A stretch of DNA of 64,000 nucleotides from the NCBI GenBank assembly GCA_047602295.1, contig JASGHP010000001.1, positions 5,518,001 through 5,582,000 of the forward strand, written 5' to 3'. The notes under the pieces were generated by a model. That model saw nothing but the letters and a program-made list of their open reading frames with translations, was not told the origin of the DNA and did not search any database. Shown here piece by piece: positions 35,219 through 44,127 of the stretch. The translations under genes were made by a program, and so were the position numbers. How positions within the stretch are numbered: position 1 is the stretch's first letter; the number at the start of each line of letters is the position of its first letter. Origin of the DNA: JACMLD01 sp047602295 (GTDB lineage Bacteria > Bacteroidota > Bacteroidia > Chitinophagales > Chitinophagaceae).

Positions 35219-37411
35219 ATGGATTTGATGTTTTTCCTGAATGCCCTGTTGCGAAAAAAATGGGTAATCATTATTTGTACAGTTGCCGGGTTAAGCGCAG
35301 CACTGTTATTTACGCTTACCAAAAAAAATATGTACACCTCTGCTGCTACTTATTCCACCGGTTTTACAATGAAGCAGCAGATTAAAATGACTTCTGATGA
35401 TGGGCTAAACATTTTTGAAATCGATCAGCGATTTAAAAATGTAATAGAAACATTCAGGTCTCCTGTTGTTATTTGCATGCTTTCTTACGATCTGATGCTG
35501 CATGATCTTACAGAGAAAATGCCTTTTAAAACGCTTTCAGAAAAAGACAAAACAAAAAAGGAATACACCAACGTTAACCTGGAAAAAGCAAAACAGATAT
35601 TAGAGGAAAAAAGGGCCACTAAAGAAATCTTAAAGGCTTATGACCAGGAAGAAAACAAGGTATATCAGTTAATCCTTTTGTACCAATACGATAACGAATC
35701 TTTATTGGATCAACTTAACATAGATCGTGTTAGCGGCACAGATTACCTGAACATTCTTTTTAAATCTGAAAACCCGGAAATGTCTGCCTATGTTGTGAAT
35801 ACCATAGGCAGAGAATTTATTTCTTTTTTCAACTCTATTAATAATACCCGTACAGTAGAGTCTACAGGCAAACTGGATACATTGGCTGCCAGGAAGAAAA
35901 AAGAAATTGAAGACAAAACAGCCGCACTTTTTGAATACAAGAAGAAATTTAATTCCGCAAACATAGCAGACCGCAGTACTGCAGCTTTAACAATCGCTCA
36001 GGATCAGCAATCTCAATTAACTGCAGAGCAAACCAAACTAAATGGACTTAAAGCAGATTTAGCTTCTGTGCAACAACAATTGGAGCTGCTGGGCAATGTA
36101 CAAGATGCTGCACCGGTAAATAATGCAGAGTTGTTAAGACTGCAACAGGAAAACAGGGATCTTGCCGTACAACTGCAAAAGAAAAGCGATCCGGCAGTAG
36201 AAGCCCAGATTGCCGCCAACCAGAAACGCATCAACCAATTGCAACCTTCGTATACAAACGTTAGCGATCGTGCAGATAAAAAGAAGAAAAAAGAGGATCT
36301 GGAAGCACAGAAAATTACTTTGCAAAATAGCATTGCCGGAGAAAATCAGACTATTGCATCTCTTACTGCCGGAGTAAAAAATTATAATTCCCTAGCCAGT
36401 GGTGGTGCGGGTGCAGATGTTATTGTGAAGGGAATGGAAGATGAAATAGAGTTGCTTACCAAGCAGTACGAGCAAATGACCACAATGCTGCAAAATGCAG
36501 AAAATATAAACGTAGCTCCGGAAATTAATTTTAAGCAAACGCTCAGGGGACAACCTGCTATTAAACCAGAACATTCTGGCAGAAAAGTAATTATAGCTAT
36601 TGGCACTTTAGCAGCATTCTTTTGCTCCTCTCTCTGGATCATTATTATGGATTTTCTTGACCAATCTGTTCGTGCCCCTTCTATTTTCAACAAAGTAGTT
36701 AACGTAAAACTTCTCTCCACAGTAAATAAAGTAGATTTCAAAAACCACCAGGTAGAAGATTATTTCAATATTGGTTCAGAAAATGAGGATAAAACAGCAA
36801 ATGAGCTTGCATATATTGAAAACCTGAGAAAGCTGCGTTATGAAATTGAAATGAGTGGAAAGAAAATAATTCTTTTTACCAGCACTAAAGACAAAGAAGG
36901 AAAAACAACTATTATAGAAGCACTGGCAAACAGTTTCAGTCTTTCTAAAAAAAGAGTATTGCTGATTGATGCTAATTTTTCTAATAACACACTTACAGAA
37001 AAATTTGCTGCTAAACCGATGCTTGACCAGTTTAGTGTGAATGGCGAACCCAACAGTATGGAAAAGCTGGCTGCCATTAATAGCCGTACTCGTATTTCAA
37101 ATGTAGATATCATTGGTTGTAAAGAAACCCCCTTCTCGCCCGATGAGTTACTGCTTAAAAATAACCTGTTGGAAAATCTGCCGAAAATTACCGGCAAATA
37201 CGATTACATTTTACTGGAGGGGGCCTCATTAAATAATCATGCAGACACCAAAGAACTGATGAAGTATGTGGAAGCGGTGGTGTCAGTTTTTTCATCAAAA
37301 TCTGTAATCCGTCAAACTGATAAAGACTCAATCCTTTTCCTGAAAAGCCAGAAAGAAAAATTAATTGGTGCTGTTTTGAACGAAGTAGAAGAAGATAATA
37401 TTGACATGTAA
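35219..37411 (+). CDS. polysaccharide co-polymerase fused to BY-kinase-like P-loop domain (Wzz/GumC family)
   Basis: 730 residues. Wzz-type N-terminus with a first membrane span (about 14-32) and conserved start MDLMFFLNALLRKKW; a long periplasmic coiled coil (about 210-420, repeated Gln/Lys/Glu heptads); a second span near residue 454 (VIIAIGTLAAFFCSSLWIII); then a cytoplasmic P-loop domain (about 545-730) with Walker A STKDKEGKTT and Walker A' VLLIDANFS. The Walker B position reads YDYILLEGAS instead of the usual D-T-P-P, and the C-terminus has no tyrosine cluster, so tyrosine kinase activity is doubtful although nucleotide binding looks possible. It would set chain length and drive export of the polymer. 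First gene of the plus arm. Confidence 0.85.
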   Translation: MDLMFFLNALLRKKWVIIICTVAGLSAALLFTLTKKNMYTSAATYSTGFTMKQQIKMTSDDGLNIFEIDQRFKNVIETFRSPVVICMLSYDLMLHDLTEKMPFKTLSEKDKTKKEYTNVNLEKAKQILEEKRATKEILKAYDQEENKVYQLILLYQYDNESLLDQLNIDRVSGTDYLNILFKSENPEMSAYVVNTIGREFISFFNSINNTRTVESTGKLDTLAARKKKEIEDKTAALFEYKKKFNSANIADRSTAALTIAQDQQSQLTAEQTKLNGLKADLASVQQQLELLGNVQDAAPVNNAELLRLQQENRDLAVQLQKKSDPAVEAQIAANQKRINQLQPSYTNVSDRADKKKKKEDLEAQKITLQNSIAGENQTIASLTAGVKNYNSLASGGAGADVIVKGMEDEIELLTKQYEQMTTMLQNAENINVAPEINFKQTLRGQPAIKPEHSGRKVIIAIGTLAAFFCSSLWIIIMDFLDQSVRAPSIFNKVVNVKLLSTVNKVDFKNHQVEDYFNIGSENEDKTANELAYIENLRKLRYEIEMSGKKIILFTSTKDKEGKTTIIEALANSFSLSKKRVLLIDANFSNNTLTEKFAAKPMLDQFSVNGEPNSMEKLAAINSRTRISNVDIIGCKETPFSPDELLLKNNLLENLPKITGKYDYILLEGASLNNHADTKELMKYVEAVVSVFSSKSVIRQTDKDSILFLKSQKEKLIGAVLNEVEEDNIDM

Positions 37412-37522
37412 CCAAATGGCGATATTATTTCAAAGAGCATCATCTTTTTTTAATGCTTGGATAATACTGCCTCGACCAGCAGCACAATGGAATTGTTTGA
37501 CCATTAAACCTATTTACACCTA

Positions 37523-38653
37523 ATGAAGCTTTTTCGGGATTTATTTAACGCCAGGTATATATTATCAGGCAACCGCCTGGCATGGATTGATTACATACGG
37601 GGAATATGCATTATACTGGTATGTTACAGGCATTGTTTTGATGGCTTAAAAGAAGCTCATCTGCCCGTTAGCGATTTTCCATTATTAGTGGTATTAAATA
37701 TTTGCTTTTATAGTTTCCGAATGCCGCTCTTTTTTATTGTATCCGGCTTATTTGTTTCGCGTGGTCTGCAAAAAAAAGGATTAGCTGATTATATACGAGG
37801 CAGGTTTAAAATTGTTTTTTACCCGCTTATCATCTGGGGATCATTGCAGATAACATTGCAACTTATATTCAGAAATTACATCAATGCCAAACCCTCTCCT
37901 TTCGATTACGTTAACCTGATTATATTTCCCCGAAACCCTAGCAACAACCAGCAGTTCTGGTATTTAAATGCATTGTTTTTTGTTGGAGTGTTTTATGCAC
38001 TTTTTAAAATATCACTCAGGTTTAAAGCCTGGCAACAATTGATATTAAGTTTATTGCTTTATGGTGTAGCCGGTTTTTTGGATTCACACGGTATTAGCTT
38101 TTATATTTTTACTGACATCTTTCATTATTACATTTATTTTTTTATTGGTGATATGATTGCAGGCTTCATCTTTAAAAAGGATACCTCTGAAAAAATTTTA
38201 TCGCCCATGTGGCTCATCATATCAGCCATTGTATTCCTCGTTTTACAAACTATTTTTACATACGTTAACCTGGTGCACAAAGACGATAATTACATCAATT
38301 TAAATTTGAGTTGGGTGCTATTGCCCATATCACTTAGCGGATGCGCTTTTATAATACAGATAGGACAATGGCTGCAAAAGAAAAACATATTGCAATGGCT
38401 AAGGGTTATCGGTTATCATTCCTTGTTTATTTATCTAATGCACTTAATGTTGATTGCCGGAGTACGTGTGGTGATGGTAAAAATCCTGCATATCACATAT
38501 GTTCCTCTAATCATGGTGATAGCTATTTCATTGGGAGTTTCTATTCCGATTATTGTTTACAATTTATGCGTACGCTTGCATGCATGGTGGTTGTTTTCGC
38601 TTAAAAAACCAGAAGGGGAGATCCAATATTATACATCAATAAAAACAGCATAA
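37523..38653 (+). CDS. membrane acyltransferase, acyltransferase-3 family (EPS modification)
   Basis: 376 residues with about ten membrane spans. Start RLAWIDYIRGICIILVCYRH carries the family R-x10-H active-site pattern (the His of YRHC), followed by FRMPLFFIVSGLF. These enzymes move acetyl or succinyl groups from a cytoplasmic or membrane donor to sugar hydroxyls of surface polysaccharides. It lies 111 bases after the Wzz-like gene and 28 bases ahead of the GT-B gene, so it probably decorates the same polymer. The donor acyl group cannot be told. Confidence 0.85.
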   Translation: MKLFRDLFNARYILSGNRLAWIDYIRGICIILVCYRHCFDGLKEAHLPVSDFPLLVVLNICFYSFRMPLFFIVSGLFVSRGLQKKGLADYIRGRFKIVFYPLIIWGSLQITLQLIFRNYINAKPSPFDYVNLIIFPRNPSNNQQFWYLNALFFVGVFYALFKISLRFKAWQQLILSLLLYGVAGFLDSHGISFYIFTDIFHYYIYFFIGDMIAGFIFKKDTSEKILSPMWLIISAIVFLVLQTIFTYVNLVHKDDNYINLNLSWVLLPISLSGCAFIIQIGQWLQKKNILQWLRVIGYHSLFIYLMHLMLIAGVRVVMVKILHITYVPLIMVIAISLGVSIPIIVYNLCVRLHAWWLFSLKKPEGEIQYYTSIKTA

Positions 38654-38681
38654 AAATTAATTGGCCCTTGCCACGCACCTT

Positions 38682-39902
38682 ATGAACCATCATTTTATCA
38701 GCAATAGAGATATAGTCATGTTCAGCTTTCAATCCTGGGATACAGAGATTGGCAGCAATTTTAAAGACATGGCCATTGAACTCTCTAAAAAAAACCGGGT
38801 ACTATTTATTAACCGTGCATTGGATAGAAGCAGTCTTAGAAAAAACAAAAATGATGCTGCTACCCGTACACGTTTATTAAGTATCAAAGATGGTAAAGGA
38901 GAAATTGAACAGGTTGCTTCCAATATATGGGTACACAATCCAAGGGTGATTGTAGAATCCATCAATAAAATTCCATTTGCCGGCTTGCATGACTGGCTCA
39001 ATAAAATCAATAGCAAGAAGCTGGCAAAGGAAATTAATAAAGCTATCGGCATTTTGGGTTTTACCAATATAATGCTGATAAACGACAATGATTTTATACG
39101 AGGCTTTTACCTGGATGAAATGATTGACTATAGCGAATATGTTTTTTACATACGCGATTACATGCTGGGTGTTGGTTTTTTTAAACGCCATGGACCAAGG
39201 CTAGAAAAAGGATTGATGGAAAAAGCAGATTTTGTAGTTGCCAATTCCGAATATCTTGCCAGCTATGCAAGAAAACACAATCCGCACAGTTTTTATATTG
39301 GTCAGGGTTGTGATTTTACGCAGTTTTTGCAGCCCCCAACGAAAGCGCCAACAGACATTGCCAATATTCCACACCCTATTATTGGATATACTGGATTTAT
39401 AAGCGCCTGGCGTATAGACATTGATATTATAAAACACATTGCCGAAAAATTGCCTCATTGCAATATTGTGCTGGTAGGCCCGGTGGATTATTTGTTTGAC
39501 AAAAAAGCGCTTGACCATTTAAAGAATGTACATTTCCTGGGTGGTAAACCCCCAGATTCTCTAGCTAGTTACGTAAGAGAGTTTGATATATGCATTAACC
39601 CACAGATTATGAATGATATAACCCGTGGCAATTACCCGCGTAAGGCGGACGAATACCTTGCCATGGGCAAACCATTGGTAGCAACAGCCACGGAAGGCAT
39701 GCAGCTATTTGCCTCTCATTGCTTTTTATGCCATACCAAAGAAGAATATGCAGAGAAGATTGACAGCATCATCAGGAGCAGCGAAATTCTTGATAATGAC
39801 GCAATAAAACAGCAGCGAAAGCAGTTTGCTTTATCGCATACCTGGGAGGAAAGCATTGGAATGTTGGGAGATGCTTACCATATGTTTAAGAACAAAAACT
39901 AA
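38682..39902 (+). CDS. GT-B fold glycosyltransferase (EPS locus)
   Basis: About 406 residues from the ATG at 38682; an in-frame TTG at 38661 adds seven residues and is disfavoured. The C-terminal half has the GT-B donor-site pattern: VVANSEYLASYARKH, YIGQGCDFTQF, HPIIGYTGFISAW, and YPRKADEYLAMGKPLVAT with the E-x7-E-like acidic pair. The N-terminal half (SFQSWDTEIGSNFKDMAIEL) is typical of Bacteroidota family 1/4-like enzymes of EPS clusters. Cytosolic. It would add one sugar of the repeat unit. Only two bases separate it from the next small gene. Confidence 0.83.
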   Translation: MNHHFISNRDIVMFSFQSWDTEIGSNFKDMAIELSKKNRVLFINRALDRSSLRKNKNDAATRTRLLSIKDGKGEIEQVASNIWVHNPRVIVESINKIPFAGLHDWLNKINSKKLAKEINKAIGILGFTNIMLINDNDFIRGFYLDEMIDYSEYVFYIRDYMLGVGFFKRHGPRLEKGLMEKADFVVANSEYLASYARKHNPHSFYIGQGCDFTQFLQPPTKAPTDIANIPHPIIGYTGFISAWRIDIDIIKHIAEKLPHCNIVLVGPVDYLFDKKALDHLKNVHFLGGKPPDSLASYVREFDICINPQIMNDITRGNYPRKADEYLAMGKPLVATATEGMQLFASHCFLCHTKEEYAEKIDSIIRSSEILDNDAIKQQRKQFALSHTWEESIGMLGDAYHMFKNKN

Positions 39903-39904
39903 AA

Positions 39905-40006
39905 ATGGAAGAACAACATTTTCAAAATAAACTGGTACGTATCATTGCTACGCTATTTTTAGCCGTGTATTGTTTGTTTATGTTTTATAAGTTTTTATTT
40001 GACTGA
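39905..40006 (+). CDS. 33-residue single-span membrane peptide
   Basis: An ATG two bases after the glycosyltransferase stop opens a frame of 33 codons closed by TGA (40004-40006). It encodes a charged start (MEEQHFQNKLVR) and a hydrophobic helix (IIATLFLAVYCLFMFYKFLF) ending in Asp. The tight spacing inside an operon and the clean single-span design support a real gene, but there is no homology evidence available here. It could assist the neighbouring polymerase/ligase or the copolymerase. Function unknown. Confidence 0.5.
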   Translation: MEEQHFQNKLVRIIATLFLAVYCLFMFYKFLFD

Positions 40007-40054
40007 TTTGTAAGCAAACCCCAACTGAAAAAATATTTGATCGTATAAAAAATA

Positions 40055-41564
40055 ATGGCAGGGCTCAAAAAAAATAACAGTATATCACTCATTGGCTGGC
40101 TAAAAGAAGAAATGTTTACTAAACGCATGAATTCTTTGCCTGGCTGGATTGTTATTGCACTACTGGGTGTAGGTCTTGCTTACAGTGGTATGTTGTTTGG
40201 CCCAAAGGTGCCGCTGATGGTAACAGGTGGCACTGTAGGAATATTGTTTGTGCTGGCCTGTTTGTTTTATCCTGAATTTTCTTACTACTCATACCTGTAT
40301 TCGATAGTAGCATTGTCCATTCCTGCACGTTTGATGGGGGTTGGCATACCGCTTGGCGCCGCTGTTGAAGGAATTGGTTACCTAAGTGCTTTATCAATAC
40401 TTGCAGCGCAATACCGCAACAGGACTAGCAGTACAAATTTCTGGAAGACTCCCATTTCATTAATGGTGGTCTTACTTTTTCTGTACATTATGCTGGAAGG
40501 ATTTAACCCCGAAATAAATGGCAGCTACGAAGGATGGTTCAATATTTTCAGAAAACAGATTAGCTACATGGTTTTTTATTACATAAGTTTTCTGATGTTT
40601 GATTCTCTTGAGAAAGTAAAGCGGTTTGTAAAATATTGGATCATACTTGCAATGGTGATAGCTGCCTGGGGAATCAAACAACAGTATTTTGGGTTTTCTT
40701 ATTACGAAGATGCGTGGATTCATAGCGATCCAAATATTGCGAATTTGCTTTTCCAGGGCGGTGTGTTCAGAAAATTTTCTTTAATGCCAGACCCTGCCTC
40801 TTTTGGTGTGATGATGGCATCCGGCGGTGTTTTTACTTTGGTTCTTGCTATTAGATCCACCAATAAAAAAGAAAGAAAATGGTTGTATGGGGTTACAGCC
40901 GTACAAATGATAGTGTCGAGCTATTCGGGTACCCGCACCTGCAATGTGATGATAATAGGTGGATTGCTTGCGTATATCATTTTTACGCTCAATGAAAAAC
41001 GAACCATGATCGTACTGATTAGCTCTATTTTCATAGCACTATTTATTTTCTTTGGGCCCTTAAAGAACTCGCCCCTTGTGTACCGTATGCGGACAACATT
41101 TGAAGCCAAAAAAGAATCCTTCAAATATATTGCGTGATATAAACAGGAAAAACATACAGCCCTATGTGTATGCTCACCCCATTGGAGGCGGATTGCAAAC
41201 TTCCGGGGAAGAAGGATTGAAGTTTTATCCTGGTCACAAACTGGCTGGTTATCCTCCCGATAGTGGCTATACCAAAACCATGCTGGAGCAAGGCTGGGTA
41301 GGACTGGCATTGACAATTATTTTTTACTTTATTATCTTGCAAAGGGGTGTTACCGGATTTTATGAATCACGAAACCCGGAAATTAAAACACTATACATGG
41401 CTTTTACTGTTTGCTTTTTCTCACTTACAGTGGGGCATTACTCTCAGTTAGCTATTGGTCAATACCCCGTTTACCTTTATTTTCTTGCCAGCCTAGTTAT
41501 TTTCTATAAATTAAAAGAATATGATACCAAACTTCCTGAAGATCATGAACCACTCACTGCTTAA
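40055..41564 (+). pseudogene. O-antigen ligase/polymerase family protein split by a +1 frameshift
   Basis: Two frames together encode one polytopic protein. The first (40055 to about 41107, then into a stop at 41137) has about nine spans and reads to YRMRTTFEAKK. The second continues from about 41108 as NPSNILRDINRKNIQPYVYA, then HPIGGGLQTSG and GYPPDSGYTKTMLEQGWVGL, the conserved periplasmic loop of the ligase/polymerase family, then three more spans and TAA at 41562-41564. Removing one A from the run of six A at 41108-41113 joins both into 502 residues. It would polymerise or ligate the EPS repeat units (Wzy/WaaL-like). Either a real inactivating slip or a homopolymer sequencing error. Confidence 0.8.
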
Positions 41565-42315
41565 ATACAACAGCGCATTTGCGTTGATATTGCTTTTTTG
41601 CAGTACAACAGCTTTTGCGCAGGCCACTATAAAAGAGGCAAACCCTGCAAATACGCCTCCAGGCAGCAAAATTTTACAAGCCAGCAATATAACAGACATA
41701 CGCGAAAAGCTGGTACAATTGGCATTGCAAAATCCCAATTATGAAATTGCCGATAGAAAAGTAGCCATTGCAGGGTACCAGGTAAAAAAGGCAAAGGGCA
41801 GTTGGTTAAATGCTTTAGCGGTACAAGGCAACTTGAATGAATTTGCATTTAAAGGCGCCACCACTACTACTATCAGCCCGGGAGTTACTACAACAACTAA
41901 TCCATCTACTTTCTACCCCAAATATAATATTGGCGCAAACATACCTTTCGATATGTTTAGCAGTAAGAAGAACGACGTAAAAATAGCCAGGGAAAATCTT
42001 TCTATTGCCGAAGCTGAAAAGAACCAACGCTTTCGCGAAATAAAAGCGCAAGTGCTTACCAAGTATGAAGACTATCTGCTTTGCCAGCAAAAACTGGATT
42101 TTCAAAGCCAGGTAACCCAGGATGCAAGAACTGCTTACCTGGCTGCTGAAAAAGATTTCCAGGAAGGCGCTATTAAGCAGGAAGATTATAACAAAAGCTA
42201 CCGTGCGTATACAGACGAAAAAATAAGACAAGCAGAATTCCTTCGCAATTACAATGTAATTAAACTGGAGCTTGAAGCTATGATTGGCATAACAATGGAC
42301 GACGTGCTTAAATAA
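41545..42315 (+). CDS. short TolC-family outer membrane channel-like protein
   Basis: 256 residues from the ATG at 41545 (signal peptide MNHSLLKYNSAFALILLFCSTTAFAQ); an ATG at 41521 is in the same frame but does not start the signal peptide. The start overlaps the end of the ligase gene by 20 bases. The helical pattern AIAGYQVKKAKGSWLNAL, SIAEAEKNQRFREIKAQVLTKYEDYLLCQQKLDF and LAAEKDFQEGAIKQEDYNK is the outer-membrane efflux (OEP) repeat. Ordinary TolC proteins have two such repeats and about 420-480 residues; only one is present here. It may form the outer membrane exit of this EPS system as a higher-order oligomer, since no Wza-type export protein is seen. That role is inferred. Confidence 0.75.
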   Translation: MNHSLLKYNSAFALILLFCSTTAFAQATIKEANPANTPPGSKILQASNITDIREKLVQLALQNPNYEIADRKVAIAGYQVKKAKGSWLNALAVQGNLNEFAFKGATTTTISPGVTTTTNPSTFYPKYNIGANIPFDMFSSKKNDVKIARENLSIAEAEKNQRFREIKAQVLTKYEDYLLCQQKLDFQSQVTQDARTAYLAAEKDFQEGAIKQEDYNKSYRAYTDEKIRQAEFLRNYNVIKLELEAMIGITMDDVLK

Positions 42316-42367
42316 ATTTATACATCATAACCCTCTTTATTTTACCGTGTCCTTTTCAACTGGCATA

Positions 42368-43912
42368 ATGAAAAAATACTTGCCGTTTCTTGCAGGCTTT
42401 TCTTTTGTAGCTGTTGTTGTAGCTGCTATTGAATACGTAACGCTTAAAAAAACAGGTGGTCATTTCTGTTATCCATTGGATGATACATTCATTCATATGG
42501 CCGTTTCAAAAAACCTGGCGCTGCATGGCAATTGGGGCATTACCTCAACCGGATTTGTTTCCACTTCATCTTCTCCATTGTTTACCATAGTGCTTGCTTT
42601 GTTTTTTAAATTGTTTTCGGTAAACATCCTTATGCCGTTTATTATAAGCTGCATTGGTACGCTGCTGACTTTAGTTTCTATGCAGCAGGAATTAGAGAAA
42701 CACAGCCAGCTCACCACCACCAATAAAGTTATTTGCATATTGCTAACGCTATTGGCAGGTGCTATTCCTGCACTTACTTTATTAGGTATGGAGCATGCCT
42801 TGCAAATAGCGTTTACGCTGTTCTTTGTTCACAGTGCAGCATCATTGTTATCAGCCCCGGAAAAAAAATATTTGCTGCCTGCTGTTTTTTGGGCTGTATT
42901 GATGACAGCCACTCGTTATGAAAACACCTTTTTTATAGCAGGTGCTTTTGTGTTGCTAACCTGGCAAAAGAATTTAAAAGCAGCCTTCATCATTGGCATT
43001 GCAGGAGCATTGCCGCTGGTGTTGTTTGGTATCTATTCAAAGATGCAGGGTGGTTATTTTCTGCCCAATTCTGTACTTATAAAGGGCAATCAAAACTTAA
43101 AATTTTTTCTCAATGGCGGTATGACTCTAATGCAGGCTACTGCCAGTATCAGCGGGCTTGTTATTATTGCAATTATCATTGCGATTAGAAAAATACAGGC
43201 CGCCAGTTATGACAGGGATTTTTGGATACTATCACTCTTTATTATAGCTGCGCTGATGCATTCTGTGCTGGCTTCTTTTGGATGGTTTTACCGGTACGAA
43301 GCCTACCTGATTGTGTTAGGAAGTTTGCACCTGAGCAAAATTGGTTTGCAATGGTGGCAGGAAAACGGCATGAAGGGATTGCGCAAGCAAATTATCCCGG
43401 CCGGGCTGTTTATAATTATGCTGTACAGTCTTCCTGTTCGCGGCCTCAATTCAATGCGCAATTCTATCCGTGCTATTTATAATATTTACGAGCAGCAATA
43501 CCAGATGGGTCTTTTCTTTAAACAATATTATAAAGGCGAAACGGTTGCCGCTAACGATATCGGCGCTATCAGTTACCTAGCAGATCTTAATACCATTGAC
43601 ATGTGGGGACTTGGCAACAATGCCATTGCAAAAGCCAGGAAAGGCGGCTATTGGAATAATGATTTCATCAGGAAAACGGTTAATGAAAATCACACACGCA
43701 TAGCCGTTATGTACGATTCTTGGTTTGATAAGGATCTTCCTGCCAACTGGACAAAAGTGGCTACCTGGACAATGCCATATAATTATATCTGTGGCGATAT
43801 CTATGTTACATTCTACTCCATTTCTGCCAATGAAGCGCCTTTATTAAAAACCAATCTTGCATCTTTTGCTCCCCAATTGCCCGGAGATATTAAGGTGGAA
43901 TATTTCAAATAA
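42368..43912 (+). CDS. polytopic GT-C type glycosyltransferase-like membrane protein (EPS locus)
   Basis: 514 residues from the ATG at 42368; a GTG at 42347 is an alternative start. About ten membrane spans. After the first span the loop FCYPLDDTFIHMAVSKNLAL carries the Asp-Asp pair typical of the GT-C first-loop active site (DD-x-F/Y-I-H). The C-terminal soluble part includes NDIGAISYLADLNTIDMWGL, a feature seen in several Bacteroidota and actinobacterial members. It would transfer a sugar from a polyprenyl-phosphate donor on the periplasmic side, decorating the EPS or another glycan. Last gene of the plus arm; a terminator follows. Substrates unknown. Confidence 0.7.
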   Translation: MKKYLPFLAGFSFVAVVVAAIEYVTLKKTGGHFCYPLDDTFIHMAVSKNLALHGNWGITSTGFVSTSSSPLFTIVLALFFKLFSVNILMPFIISCIGTLLTLVSMQQELEKHSQLTTTNKVICILLTLLAGAIPALTLLGMEHALQIAFTLFFVHSAASLLSAPEKKYLLPAVFWAVLMTATRYENTFFIAGAFVLLTWQKNLKAAFIIGIAGALPLVLFGIYSKMQGGYFLPNSVLIKGNQNLKFFLNGGMTLMQATASISGLVIIAIIIAIRKIQAASYDRDFWILSLFIIAALMHSVLASFGWFYRYEAYLIVLGSLHLSKIGLQWWQENGMKGLRKQIIPAGLFIIMLYSLPVRGLNSMRNSIRAIYNIYEQQYQMGLFFKQYYKGETVAANDIGAISYLADLNTIDMWGLGNNAIAKARKGGYWNNDFIRKTVNENHTRIAVMYDSWFDKDLPANWTKVATWTMPYNYICGDIYVTFYSISANEAPLLKTNLASFAPQLPGDIKVEYFK

Positions 43913-44069
43913 GCTAGAAGCGAGTGGTGAGTAGTTAGTGGGTATAAAACGCAGCCTGAAGATCAATATACAGATATTGTTGAACGGAGCGTCGCAAGGA
44001 TGTTGCCTGAAGAACAAATGCTGGCGGCATAAAAGTCTCAGTAGAATTATTCAAACCACATTATAACAA

Positions 44070-44102
44070 AACAGCCTTGGCAAAATAAATGCTAAGGCTG
44101 TT
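44070..44102. terminator. bidirectional intrinsic terminator between EPS plus arm and PUL
   Basis: AACAGCCTTGGCA (44070-44082) pairs with TGCTAAGGCTGTT (44090-44102), one G.U, around loop AAATAAA. It is flanked by AAAA on the left and AGATTTTA on the right, so it can end both convergent transcripts. Confidence 0.7.
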
Positions 44103-44127
44103 AGATTTTATCAGGCTTGTAATTGAA

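Noticed and set aside
38574..38589. TGCGTACGCTTGCATGCA as a second copy of the PUL palindrome
   Set aside because: It lies inside the acyltransferase coding sequence and shares only a short core, so chance similarity is likely.
41108..41114. AAAAAAG slippery heptamer as a programmed -1 frameshift site
   Set aside because: The two halves need a +1 (or -2) shift. A -1 slip at this heptamer would go the wrong way, and no stem-loop or upstream SD-like stimulator is evident.
43920..44069. Possible small gene after the GT-C protein
   Set aside because: Only frames of about ten codons exist before the terminator, with no supporting feature.
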